A DNA stretch of 64,000 nt from an uncultured Clostridia bacterium (GTDB lineage: Bacteria > Bacillota > Clostridia > Christensenellales > Pumilibacteraceae): assembly GCA_934270565.1 (NCBI GenBank), contig CAKQPR010000002.1, forward strand, positions 62,001 through 126,000. The letters are read 5' to 3'. The notes below the pieces were generated by a model. That model saw only the letters and a program-made list of their open reading frames with translations, did no database searches and was not told where the DNA came from. The translations under genes were made by a program, and so were the position numbers. Positions 32,421-40,878 of this stretch are shown piece by piece; the stretch's first letter is position 1; the number at the start of each line of letters is the position of its first letter.

Positions 32421-34771
32421 TTATTCTCCGCGATTGCGAGCGCAAGAACGTCGTCGAGCGTTTTTACGGTCTTTATCGTAAGCGCGTCTTTGACTTCGGT
32501 CGGAATTTCCTCGACGTCTTTGAGGTTTTCTTCGGGGATAATAAGCGTACTTACGCGGTGGCGCATTGCGGCGAGCGATTTTTCTTTCAGTCCGCCGATG
32601 GCGAGCACGTTCCCTAAAAGCGTGATTTCGCCCGTCATGGCGACGTCGTGGCGGACTTTTTTACCCGTGAACGCCGAGTAAATCGCGGTGGAAAGCGTCA
32701 CTCCCGCGCTCGGTCCGTCTTTGGGCGTAGCGCCCTCGGGAATATGAATATGCACGTCGTTTTCGGTGAACTTTTTAGGATCGATACCGTACTTTTCGGC
32801 GCGGGAACGCACGAGCGAAAGCGCGATACGCGCCGATTCTTTCATAACGTCGCCCATATTGCCGGTAAGCGTCATTTCGCCCTTGCCGCCCGCTATGAGC
32901 GCGACTTCGACGTCGAGCGTAACGCCCCCGACGCTCGTCCACGCAAGCCCCGTAACAAGCCCCACAGCGTCCTCTTTGCGTTCGTAGTCGGGACGGAATT
33001 TGGGCGCGCCGAGATATTTTTCGAGATTTTCGGTCGTAATTTCGAATTTTGCGGATTTACGTTTGCTTTTCACCGCTTGAACGGCGGTCTTGCGGATAGC
33101 CGCGGCAAGCTCGCGTTCGAGGTTTCTCACGCCGCTTTCGCGGGTATAATCGGTAATTACCGACATAAGCGCGTCGTCCGTTACGGTAACGCTTCCCTTT
33201 TTCATACCGTTGGCTTCGAGTTGCTTGGGGAAAAGGTAACGCTTTGCGATTTCTTTCTTTTCGTTGTAGGTGTAGCCGCTGAGCTGAATGACTTCCATTC
33301 GGTCGAGAAGCGGCGTCGGGATCGTGTCGAGCGTGTTTGCCGTACAAACGAACATCGTTTTCGACAAATCGTAGGGAATTTCGAGATAATGATCCTTGAA
33401 CGCGTAGTTCTGGTTCGGGTCGAGAACTTCGAGCATCGCGCTTGCCGGATCGCCTCTGAAATCGCTCGACATTTTGTCGATTTCGTCGAGGAGAAATACG
33501 GGGTTGTTCACTCCCGCAGTTTTCATTCCGCTGAGAATACGCCCCGGCATTGCGCCTATATAAGTGCGGCGATGTCCGCGGATTTCCGCTTCGTCGCGCA
33601 CGCCGCCGAGCGACATTTGCACGAGCTTGCGGTTGGCTGCGCGAGCGATCGAAGTAACTATCGACGTTTTGCCTACCCCGGGAGGTCCTACAAAACACAA
33701 GATCGCGCCTTTGAGGTTGCCGGAAAGTTTGTGTACGGCGAGATATTCGATAATTCTTTCCTTGACCTTCTCAAGTCCGTAATGGTCCTCGGCGAGCACT
33801 TTTTCGGCGCGGTCAAGATCTATTTCATCCTCGCTCGCCTCGTTCCACGGCAGATCGAGCACCCATTCGAGGTAAGTGCGGATAACTCCCGCTTCGGGCG
33901 AATTCGGCGCCATTTTACTCATACGGTTGAGTTCTTTATCGATTTTTTCGTAGACGTAATCGGGAACGTTGCGCTTTTTTGCCTCGCTCCTTATCTGCTC
34001 CGCTTCGTCTTCGTCGTCGCCGAGCTCGCTGTGAATTGCCTTTATCTGCTCGCGAAGGTAGTATTCTTTCTGATTTTTGTCCACGCTCTCGCGAACGCGC
34101 AAAGCGATACGCTTTTCCGCTTCGAGAACGTCGCAAAAAGCGACGATATGCGCGTAAATATCCTCGAGCGCGTCTCCGAGATCGACGGCTTCGAGCACCG
34201 CTTGGCGCTCGTCGTTATCGCGATAGAAAAGCGACGTCGCGTTGGCAATAAAGCGCGAGAGGTTGTCGAGCCCGAGGTTGGGCATTTTGTCCTTCGGGAT
34301 CTTATGATCGAGCTTATCGAAAACCGCGACTTTTTCGGAAATCAGCCGTTTGAGCGTTTCGATCCTTACGGGATCTTCCTCGGCGGACGGATACGCTTCG
34401 AGTATAACTTCGAATACCGGATCGGTCGCGGCGAAAGCCGCTACTTTTTTGCGCTCGAGACCGGTGACGAGCACGCGGATCACGTCGTTAGGGAGCTTTA
34501 CGATCTGCTGGACGGTGCAAAGCACGCCCACCTCGTATAAGTCCTCCGGCGAAGGATCGCTTACTTTTTCGTCCTTCTGCGCGACGAGAAAAATCGGTTC
34601 GTTATCGGCGTTTGCGCGCTCGATTGCGGCAAGCGATTTGTCTCTGCCCACTTCGAAATGAACGGTTTCCGCGGGAAAAACGACGAGTCCGCGAAGCGCG
34701 ACCGCCTTGTAAGTTTTTATTTCGGGTGCGGACGAGGCATCCGCATAAGCTGCTACGTTGAATTCGTCCAT
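32417..34771 (-). CDS. lon: ATP-dependent protease La (LonA)
   Basis: Degrades damaged and regulatory proteins. It has 784 aa with an N-terminal substrate domain (KAVALRGLVVFPAETVHF), AAA+ motor with Walker A GPPGVGKTS and Walker B FLLDEIDKM, and a C-terminal protease domain with the Ser-Lys dyad: about S688 in KDGPSAGVT and K729 in GGLKEK. I took the ATG at 34771 behind GGAGG; the in-frame extension to 34846 covers the promoter. A private promoter in the clpX-lon gap allows expression apart from tig-clpP-clpX. Confidence 0.97.
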   Translation of the reverse strand: MDEFNVAAYADASSAPEIKTYKAVALRGLVVFPAETVHFEVGRDKSLAAIERANADNEPIFLVAQKDEKVSDPSPEDLYEVGVLCTVQQIVKLPNDVIRVLVTGLERKKVAAFAATDPVFEVILEAYPSAEEDPVRIETLKRLISEKVAVFDKLDHKIPKDKMPNLGLDNLSRFIANATSLFYRDNDERQAVLEAVDLGDALEDIYAHIVAFCDVLEAEKRIALRVRESVDKNQKEYYLREQIKAIHSELGDDEDEAEQIRSEAKKRNVPDYVYEKIDKELNRMSKMAPNSPEAGVIRTYLEWVLDLPWNEASEDEIDLDRAEKVLAEDHYGLEKVKERIIEYLAVHKLSGNLKGAILCFVGPPGVGKTSIVTSIARAANRKLVQMSLGGVRDEAEIRGHRRTYIGAMPGRILSGMKTAGVNNPVFLLDEIDKMSSDFRGDPASAMLEVLDPNQNYAFKDHYLEIPYDLSKTMFVCTANTLDTIPTPLLDRMEVIQLSGYTYNEKKEIAKRYLFPKQLEANGMKKGSVTVTDDALMSVITDYTRESGVRNLERELAAAIRKTAVQAVKSKRKSAKFEITTENLEKYLGAPKFRPDYERKEDAVGLVTGLAWTSVGGVTLDVEVALIAGGKGEMTLTGNMGDVMKESARIALSLVRSRAEKYGIDPKKFTENDVHIHIPEGATPKDGPSAGVTLSTAIYSAFTGKKVRHDVAMTGEITLLGNVLAIGGLKEKSLAAMRHRVSTLIIPEENLKDVEEIPTEVKDALTIKTVKTLDDVLALAIAENK

Positions 34772-34789
34772 TCTATTTCCTCCGTGGTC

Positions 34790-34818
34790 ATTATAGCACA
34801 ACTTCGTCAAAATTACAA
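34790..34818 (-). promoter_or_regulatory. Promoter of lon-engB
   Basis: TTGTAA (34813-34818), 17-bp spacer, TATAAT (34790-34795) on the minus strand. No CIRCE or CtsR-type operator is evident here. Confidence 0.75.
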
Positions 34819-34860
34819 CTAAATGAAAGAGGGGCTGAAATTTCAACCTCTCTTCACTGT

Positions 34861-36117
34861 TTATGCACTCTTTTCTTCGTCGGTGATTATTATCGGTTTG
34901 GCCTTTTTCAGGATCGCGTCCTTAGTGATTATGATCTTTCGGATCGCGCGGTTGCTCGGCGCGTCGTACATTGTATCGAGCATACAGTCTTCCATAATCG
35001 ACCTCAGCCCTCTTGCGCCCGTTTTGAGCTCGATCGCCTTATGCGCGATCGCTCTTACGGCGTCGTCTTCGAATTCGAGCTGCGGTCCGTCCATTTCGAT
35101 AAGCTTTTCGTACTGTTTGACGAGCGCGTCTTTCGGCTCGGTAAGAATTTTCACGAGCGCGTTTTCGTCGAGAGCGGAAAGACTTACGGTAACGGGAACT
35201 CTGCCGATAAATTCGGGAATAAGTCCGAATTTGATAAGATCCTGCGGTTGAAGCGATTTAAGCATCTTGTCCGCGTCTTCGTTTTTGGCTTTTACTTCGC
35301 CGCCGAACCCGAGAGACGAGGTGCTGACGCGTTTTTCGACGATTTTGTCGAGCCCGACGAACGCCCCGCCGAAAATGAACAGAATGTTGGTCGTATCGAT
35401 CTGCAAAAATTCCTGTTGCGGGTGCTTTCTGCCGCCTTGCGGAGGCACGGAAGCGACGGTGCTTTCGACGATTTTGAGAAGCGCCTGCTGAACGCCCTCG
35501 CCCGAAACGTCGCGGGTAATGCTTACGTTTTCGCTTTTACGCGCGATTTTGTCGATTTCGTCGATATAGATTATGCCGCGTTCGGCGCGGGGAATATCGT
35601 AGTCGGCGTTCTGAATGAGCTTGAGAAGCACGTTTTCGACGTCTTCGCCCACATAGCCCGCCTCGGTCAGAGTGGTGGCGTCGGCAACGGCAAACGGCAC
35701 GTCGAGAATTTTCGAAAGAGTCTGAGCAAGAAGCGTTTTACCCGATCCCGTAGGTCCGAGCATAAGGATATTGCTCTTTTTAAGCTCGATATCGTCCTTG
35801 TCCGATTTCTTTTTGCCGTGTCTCTCGTTGTATTCGATACGCTTGTAATGGTTGTATACCGCAACGCAAAGCACGCGCTTGGCATCTTCCTGCCCGACGA
35901 TATATTCGTTGAGCTTTTCCATCATTTCGGCGGGCGTGGGAAGCTTCCTTTCGCCGTGTCCCGCGGGAGTCGCCTGCTCGGCTTTCTCGAGGACGCTTTC
36001 GCACATTTCCACGCATTCGTCGCAAATGTAAAGCCCGTCCGGACCCGCCACGAGGTGACGGACTTCGGATTCGGACTTACCGCAGAAAGAACATCTTATT
36101 TCTGAATTTCTTGCCAC
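34861..36117 (-). CDS. clpX: ClpX, ATPase subunit of ClpXP
   Basis: Unfolds substrates and feeds them to ClpP. It has 418 aa with the N-terminal zinc domain (CSFCGKSESEV ... CDECVEMC), Walker A GPTGSGKT, Walker B IYIDEIDKIA, the ClpP-binding loop region (TTNILFIFGGAF) and the sensor GARGLRSIMED. The start is GTG at 36117, preceded by AGGAG that overlaps the clpP stop. Third gene of tig-clpP-clpX. Confidence 0.97.
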   Translation of the reverse strand: MARNSEIRCSFCGKSESEVRHLVAGPDGLYICDECVEMCESVLEKAEQATPAGHGERKLPTPAEMMEKLNEYIVGQEDAKRVLCVAVYNHYKRIEYNERHGKKKSDKDDIELKKSNILMLGPTGSGKTLLAQTLSKILDVPFAVADATTLTEAGYVGEDVENVLLKLIQNADYDIPRAERGIIYIDEIDKIARKSENVSITRDVSGEGVQQALLKIVESTVASVPPQGGRKHPQQEFLQIDTTNILFIFGGAFVGLDKIVEKRVSTSSLGFGGEVKAKNEDADKMLKSLQPQDLIKFGLIPEFIGRVPVTVSLSALDENALVKILTEPKDALVKQYEKLIEMDGPQLEFEDDAVRAIAHKAIELKTGARGLRSIMEDCMLDTMYDAPSNRAIRKIIITKDAILKKAKPIIITDEEKSA

Positions 36118-36120
36118 TTT

Positions 36121-36720
36121 TTACTCCTGTGCGCGCTTATCGAAAATGCGGTCCACGATGCCGTAGTCAAGCGCTTCTTCGGCTGTCATATAGTAATCGC
36201 GCTCCACGTCCTTCTCGATTTTCTCGAGGGGCTGAGAGGTGTTTGCGGACAGAATACGGTTCATGCGGTCCTTTATACGCAAAATGTGCTCCGCCTGAAT
36301 CTTTATATCCGTCGCCTGCCCCTGCGCGCCGCCGAGCGGTTGGTGAATCATAATCTCGCTGTTCGGGAGCGCGTAACGCTTGCCCTTTGCGCCCGACGAG
36401 AGAAGGAACGCTCCCATCGACGCCGCCATTCCCACGCAGATCGTGCTTACGTCGCAACGGATATAGTTCATCGTATCGTAAATGCCCATACCGGCGGTAA
36501 TCGTTCCGCCCGGGCTGTTGATATAAAGGCTGATATCCTTTTCGGGGTCTTTGCCCTCGAGGTAGATAAGCTGCGCGATAACTATGTCGGCGCTGATGTC
36601 GTTCACTTCGCCGGTGAGAAAGACTATGCGGTCTTCGAGAAGCCTCGAATAAATGTCATACGACCGCTCTCCGCGGTTTGTCTGCTCGACAACCATCGGC
36701 ACGAGATTGTTTCTTAACAT
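36121..36720 (-). CDS. clpP: ClpP, proteolytic subunit of Clp protease
   Basis: Serine protease that forms the tetradecameric chamber. It has 199 aa with the catalytic triad predicted at S101 (GMAASMGAF), H126 (MIHQPLGG) and D175 (DVERDYYM). The N-terminal loop region (NLVPMVVEQTNRGERSYDIYSRLLEDR) is complete. Start ATG at 36720 behind GGAGG. Twelve bases separate it from tig, three from clpX. Confidence 0.98.
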   Translation of the reverse strand: MLRNNLVPMVVEQTNRGERSYDIYSRLLEDRIVFLTGEVNDISADIVIAQLIYLEGKDPEKDISLYINSPGGTITAGMGIYDTMNYIRCDVSTICVGMAASMGAFLLSSGAKGKRYALPNSEIMIHQPLGGAQGQATDIKIQAEHILRIKDRMNRILSANTSQPLEKIEKDVERDYYMTAEEALDYGIVDRIFDKRAQE

Positions 36721-36732
36721 TGAATCCTCCGA

Positions 36733-38103
36733 TTATTCGGCGTCGTCCGCCTTTTTCGCCGCGCTCTTCTTTGCGGCGGGTTTTTTCGCGGTTTTCTTTA
36801 CGGGAGCCGCTTCCGCAACGAACTCGTTAGCTTCTTTAAGGAAAGTAAGGAGTTTCTTGGAAAGGAGTTCGTTTCTGATATACTCGGTCTGGCGAGCGTC
36901 GACGTGTTTTTTAAGATCGTCCGCGCTCTTGCCCTGAGCTTCCGCCATTCTGACGATTTCCGCTTCGACTTCGGCGTCGGTAACGTCGAGGTTCTCGGCT
37001 TTGACGATCGCCTCTAAGGTAAGACGGGTCTTTACGTCGCGCTCCGCGTCCGCTTTGCGGGCTTCGCGAAGTTCCTCGATCGTGCCGCCGGTGTACTTGA
37101 GGTAATCCTCGAGCTTCATTCCGCGGTACATATAGGAAAGGCGATAGCGCATATCCTCTACGATATGATCGAGCTGATGTTCGATCATGCAAGCGGGGAT
37201 TTCGACCGAAGCGTTCGCTACGATCGCTTCGACGAGTTTATTCTCGTTCTCGGCGTCGGCTCTGCGGGTTTTCTCCTCGGTAAGTCTCTTCTCTACGTCC
37301 GCGCGATAAGCGTCGAGCGTATCGAACGCGCTTACTTCTTTAGCGAATTCGTCGTTAAGTTCGGGAAGTTCTTCCTTCTCGATCTTGTTCACGGTAACGG
37401 TGAAAACAGCGTCCTTGCCGGCAAGGTTCTCGGCGTGATACTTCTCGGGGAATTTAACCGTGATGTCCTTGGTTTCGCCGATATTCATACCGATCATTCC
37501 GTCCTCGAAGCCGGGGATGAACGACCCGGAACCGATAACGAGTTCCTGTCCTTCCGCCGTGCCGCCGTCGAACTTGACGCCGTCAACGCTTCCGCTGTAA
37601 TCGAGGTTTACGATATCGCCGTTCTCGACGGCTCTGCCGGTAACTTCGACGTGTCTGCCCGCCTGTTTGCGAGCGCGGTCGATTTCCGCCTGAACGTCGT
37701 CCACCGTAACATTATACTCAACTTTTTCAAGTTTAATACCCTTGTAGTCGCCGAGCGTTACTTCGGGCTTTACGGTAACGGTAGCGTTGAAAGCAACTCC
37801 GTCCGCGTTGATTCCGTCGATATCGACTTTCGGTTCGTCAACGGGGAAAATTTCCTCGTGCTCGCCGAGAGCCTTGGAGTAAGCGTCGTAAAAAGCGTCG
37901 TTGAACGCGTCGTCGAAAAATACGCTTTCGCCGTACATTTTCTCGATCATTTTTCTCGAAACGTGTCCCTTGCGAAATCCGGGGACGCTGTATTTCGATT
38001 TGTTTTTAAGATATGCTTTTTCGATGCAATCGTCCCATTCTTTTGCGGAAAGCGCGAAATTTATCTTGACTTCACCCTTGCCTTTTTCGATCGTGTAATT
38101 CAT
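36733..38103 (-). CDS. tig: Trigger factor
   Basis: Ribosome-bound chaperone for nascent chains. It has 456 aa with the ribosome-docking domain and signature GFRKGHVSRKMIEK, a peptidyl-prolyl isomerase domain (about 150-245, GDIVNLDYSGSVDG ... IPGFEDGMIGM), and a helical C-terminal chaperone cradle. A Lys/Ala/Pro-rich tail (about 430-456, KKTAKKPAAKKSAAKK) is an uncommon extra and may help ribosome or nucleic-acid contact. GGAGG precedes the ATG. First gene of the protein-quality operon. Confidence 0.96.
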   Translation of the reverse strand: MNYTIEKGKGEVKINFALSAKEWDDCIEKAYLKNKSKYSVPGFRKGHVSRKMIEKMYGESVFFDDAFNDAFYDAYSKALGEHEEIFPVDEPKVDIDGINADGVAFNATVTVKPEVTLGDYKGIKLEKVEYNVTVDDVQAEIDRARKQAGRHVEVTGRAVENGDIVNLDYSGSVDGVKFDGGTAEGQELVIGSGSFIPGFEDGMIGMNIGETKDITVKFPEKYHAENLAGKDAVFTVTVNKIEKEELPELNDEFAKEVSAFDTLDAYRADVEKRLTEEKTRRADAENENKLVEAIVANASVEIPACMIEHQLDHIVEDMRYRLSYMYRGMKLEDYLKYTGGTIEELREARKADAERDVKTRLTLEAIVKAENLDVTDAEVEAEIVRMAEAQGKSADDLKKHVDARQTEYIRNELLSKKLLTFLKEANEFVAEAAPVKKTAKKPAAKKSAAKKADDAE

Positions 38104-38136
38104 TTTTATTTATCCTCCGAAAACTGATACCCGACT

Positions 38137-38200
38137 ATTGTACCAAATTTAAAAGCTTTTGTCAATTTTATTGACATTATTAGTTGAAAATAGGTATAAT
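38137..38200. promoter_or_regulatory. Divergent promoters of tig and rqcH
   Basis: Minus: TTGACA (38160-38165), 17 bp, TACAAT (38137-38142). Plus: TTGACA (38171-38176), 18 bp, TATAAT (38195-38200). The -35 boxes are back to back, five bases apart, without interlocking. Confidence 0.8.
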
Positions 38201-38234
38201 ATTTATGTAAATTTTTCGGTCACGGAGGAAAACT

Positions 38235-39914
38235 ATGCCGTCCGACGCGCTTAATTACTCTCATCTTGCCCGCGAACTCGATTTACGCCTCGGCGGCGGC
38301 AGAATCGAACGCGTTTCGATGCCGTCGCAAAGTTCGGTAATTCTTTTCGTAAAGCCCAAGGGCGAACGGAAAGCCGCGCAGCTGTTGCTGTCCGCAGAGT
38401 CGGCTCGTCCGCGCGTTCACGTTACGGGAGAAAAAGGCGAAAACCCGCTGTCAGCTTACGCTTTTTTAATGCATCTGAGAAAACGCGTTACGGGCGGTAC
38501 GATCACTTCGGTCTCCACCCTGCCGCACGAGCGGATTTTTAAGATAGAAATCGGCGCTTACGACGAGCTCGGTTATCCGCGCTCCTTTACGCTGTACGCC
38601 GAAATGATGGGAAGGTACTCCAACCTCGTGCTTGTCGGTTCTGACGGCAAAATCACCAACGCGCTCAAACGCATAAGTCTCGACGAGGGACAAAAGCACG
38701 CGCTTCTGCCCGCGCTTCCGTATACCGCGCCACCCGCGCCCGACGGAAAATGCTCGCCCGACGACGATTGCTCCGTCAAAGCCGTTCTCGACAGCTTCGA
38801 CGGCGGCAATCTCGCTTCGCATATAATGGGCGGCGTGTTCGGGTACGCGCCCGCGACTATGCGCGAAATAGTTTATCGCGCTTACGGAACGCTTACGCCC
38901 GAACCCGAAACGGTTAAAGCGAATAAAAACGCCTTTTTGCGCGAACTCAAAGCCGCAAACGAGCGTTTCGAGCCATGCGTAAACGAGCGGCTCACCGACT
39001 TTTTCGCTTTTCCGTACACCCACACGGGAGAAAAATTCATTCCCGCCGAGTCGCTGTCCGCCGCTATGGAAACGGTTTTTTCGCGGGTAGTCGAAAACGG
39101 TTACGAGCGCGGAAAAGCGGCGAAACTTATCACTCATCTTAAATCCGCGATCAGGAAAAACGAGCGTTCGACGCAAATTCTCAGGCAACGTATTATCGAC
39201 TGCGCCGATTACGAAAACGACCGTATTCTCGGCGAGCTGATAACATCGAATATGTACAAACTTCGCGGCGGCGAAAAAGAAATCGAGGTGGACGATTACT
39301 ACACGGGAGAAAAACGGATTATCCCGCTCGACTCCACGCTTTCGCCCGCGCTCAACGCTCAAAAGTACTATAAGTCGTACAACAAGAAAAAAACTTCGAT
39401 AGAAAAATCAAACGAAATGCTACTAATTTCGGACGAAAAAGCCGAATATTACGATTCGATCCTTGCCGCGCTGTCCTCGGCAGACGACGAAGCGACGCTC
39501 GGCGAAATCGCAGCGGAAATGTCGGCGGCGGGCATATTATCGAAAAAAGGCGCTAAGAAAAAGTCAAAACCCGCTTCGCCGATGAAGCTTACGGTAGGCG
39601 GTCTTAACGTGAAAATCGGCAAGAACAACGCCCAGAACGACGCGCTTGTGCGCTCTTCCGACGGCGGTTGGCTGTGGCTGCACACCCAAAAAATTCACGG
39701 TTCGCACGCGGTTATCGAATCGACGAACCCGCCGCAGGAAGTGATAAACGAGGTCGCGGCTTACGTTGCGTTCTACTCCAAGGCGGGCAAGTCCGCGAAC
39801 GTTCCCGTCGATTACACGCTTATAAAGTACGTCAAAAAACCGTCGGGCGCGCCGCTCGGCAAGGTGGTATACACGCATCAGCAGACGGTAAACGTCACGC
39901 CGAGGAAGCCGTAA
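38235..39914 (+). CDS. rqcH: Rqc2 homolog RqcH (NFACT protein)
   Basis: Binds stalled 50S subunits and adds C-terminal alanine tails that mark nascent chains for proteolysis. The 559-residue protein has NFACT-N (LNYSHLARELDLRLGGGRIERV, LYAEMMGRYSNLVLV), a central coiled coil (about 290-400, with helix-hairpin-helix region before it), and NFACT-R (GGLNVKIGKNNAQNDAL, LWLHTQKIHGSHAVI). At the position where the well-studied proteins have Asp-Arg, this one has Glu-Arg (PHERIFKI). GGAGG precedes the ATG. It sits divergently next to the tig-clpP-clpX operon, whose ClpXP degrades Ala-tailed products, a sensible pairing. Confidence 0.93.
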   Translation: MPSDALNYSHLARELDLRLGGGRIERVSMPSQSSVILFVKPKGERKAAQLLLSAESARPRVHVTGEKGENPLSAYAFLMHLRKRVTGGTITSVSTLPHERIFKIEIGAYDELGYPRSFTLYAEMMGRYSNLVLVGSDGKITNALKRISLDEGQKHALLPALPYTAPPAPDGKCSPDDDCSVKAVLDSFDGGNLASHIMGGVFGYAPATMREIVYRAYGTLTPEPETVKANKNAFLRELKAANERFEPCVNERLTDFFAFPYTHTGEKFIPAESLSAAMETVFSRVVENGYERGKAAKLITHLKSAIRKNERSTQILRQRIIDCADYENDRILGELITSNMYKLRGGEKEIEVDDYYTGEKRIIPLDSTLSPALNAQKYYKSYNKKKTSIEKSNEMLLISDEKAEYYDSILAALSSADDEATLGEIAAEMSAAGILSKKGAKKKSKPASPMKLTVGGLNVKIGKNNAQNDALVRSSDGGWLWLHTQKIHGSHAVIESTNPPQEVINEVAAYVAFYSKAGKSANVPVDYTLIKYVKKPSGAPLGKVVYTHQQTVNVTPRKP

Positions 39915-39984
39915 CGAGAGCCTATATCAAGCGAGGGTAAATTCGGGCGGAACGAAACGGCGGTTCTATTTCCTTTCGTAAGGT

Positions 39985-40130
39985 AACGTTCGAAGGCGAA
40001 CCGCCCTACCGTCGGCTACGCCGATACTATAAGGTCGAAAACATTATATTAGTATCGTTATCGGGTGACAACCGCGGGGGATTTCTCCACTTCGTTCGGG
40101 TTTCACCCTCACTTCGGTCGAAATGACATT
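39985..40130. repeat. Interspersed repeat fragments after rqcH
   Basis: A short GGCGAACCGCCCTACCG unit (39988-40009) belongs to the CCCTACC family of 4843-5043. A second element (about 40076-40130) carries ATTTCTCCACTTCG and CACTTCGGTCGAAATGACA, a palindromic TTCG-rich type similar to the 4740 and 13490 cores. No ORF is supported in 39915-40416. Confidence 0.65.
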
Positions 40131-40146
40131 AGAAAGAACCACTAAT

Positions 40147-40289
40147 GCCTTCCCACTTGGGGGAAGGTGGCACGAGTGTGTGCAAAGCGAACCGAGTGAC
40201 GAATGAGGGGGTCGGGCTAAGACAAACACAACGTAAAAGACAACCCCTCATCAGTCGCTACGCGACAGCTCCCCCCCCGAGGGGAAGCC
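40147..40289. repeat. Inverted pair of CTTCCC..GGGAAGGTGGC elements
   Basis: The left copy (40147-40214) reads GCCTTCCCACTTGGGGGAAG followed by GTGGCACGAG and GACGAATGAGGGGGT. The right copy (40243-40289) is the reverse complement of a related unit: ACCCCTCATCAGTCGC, GCGACAGCTCCCCC, GAGGGGAAGCC. Each has an inner hairpin, and the two face each other across 28 bases. Elements of this look occur in many clostridial genomes. Confidence 0.75.
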
Positions 40290-40296
40290 TTATAAG

Positions 40297-40325
40297 GTAG
40301 GGGCGTTTCTCGTCCGCCCGCAATC
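40297..40325 (-). repeat. Inverted copy of the CCCCTACC repeat
   Basis: GTAGGGGCG followed by CGTCCGCCCGC is the reverse complement of the unit seen at 4932 and 5015. Confidence 0.65.
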
Positions 40326-40359
40326 TTGCGACTTTTAACTCATTTTTACATGCCATAAC

Positions 40360-40400
40360 AAAAAACGCCTTGCCGAGACGTTGTTCGGTAAGGCGTTTTA
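40360..40400 (-). terminator. Terminator of the small membrane protein gene
   Basis: Stem AACGCCTTACCGA / TCGGCAAGGCGTT (one G-T pair), 7-base loop, then TTTTTG on the minus strand. Confidence 0.85.
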
Positions 40401-40416
40401 TATACGGTATGAATAT

Positions 40417-40737
40417 TTACGCGATGATAAGATACAGAAGTCCGAATACCGCGACGGCGAAAATGACGCTCATAACTACCGTATTGGTGATTGCGCGTTT
40501 ATATTCGGGCGAGCGGTGATTGATTTTTTTGTTCGTGAGCACGAGCACTGCGCGAAGGATCGCGAGCGCCGAAGCCACGACGTACACGCCGAGCCCTATG
40601 CCGAGAACGATATATGCCGCGTCAAGCGCGCCGATAGCGGTAAAAAGTCCGGCGATCAGAAGCGCCGCGCCGAGAACCATAAGAATATCGCAGATTTGTC
40701 TGAGCCCGAATGGCTTGAAATAACTTTTCTTTTCCAT
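40417..40737 (-). CDS. Small three-helix membrane protein, unknown function
   Basis: A 106-residue protein with three hydrophobic segments (about 16-35, 40-62 and 86-105), the first two separated by only a few residues, and a basic loop between the second and third (NKKINHRSPEYKRA). No family recognised. The ribosome site is AAAGGA, ten bases upstream. It has its own promoter, a structured leader of about 70 bases and a terminator, so it is a single-gene unit. Confidence 0.7.
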   Translation of the reverse strand: MEKKSYFKPFGLRQICDILMVLGAALLIAGLFTAIGALDAAYIVLGIGLGVYVVASALAILRAVLVLTNKKINHRSPEYKRAITNTVVMSVIFAVAVFGLLYLIIA

Positions 40738-40812
40738 TGTAATGCCGTCCTTTAAGAGGTCTTAAACGTTTATTGCCCGATTTAACGGCAAGTAAACGAC
40801 CCTACTCATATT

Positions 40813-40841
40813 ATTTTACTATAAAAGCGCGGATATGTCAA
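40813..40841 (-). promoter_or_regulatory. Promoter of the small membrane protein gene
   Basis: TTGACA (40836-40841), 17-bp spacer, TAAAAT (40813-40818) on the minus strand. Predicted +1 is 40806. Confidence 0.75.
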
Positions 40842-40851
40842 GAATTTCGAA

Positions 40852-40876
40852 GCAAAAACCGCACCTTTCGGGTTTT
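40852..40876 (-). terminator. Probable terminator of the rimK-like to rluD operon
   Basis: Minus strand: AAAACC, ten-base loop, GGTTTTTG directly after the rluD stop. The stem is short, so confidence is moderate. Confidence 0.5.
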
Positions 40877-40878
40877 CG

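Noticed and set aside
34825..34855. Weak hairpin between clpX and lon as a terminator
   Set aside because: The stem GAGAGG / CCTCTT is short with G-T pairs and no T-run; the stronger signal there is the lon promoter.
39985..40325. Possible CRISPR-like repeat array
   Set aside because: The repeats differ in sequence, length and orientation, with no uniform spacers and no cas genes.
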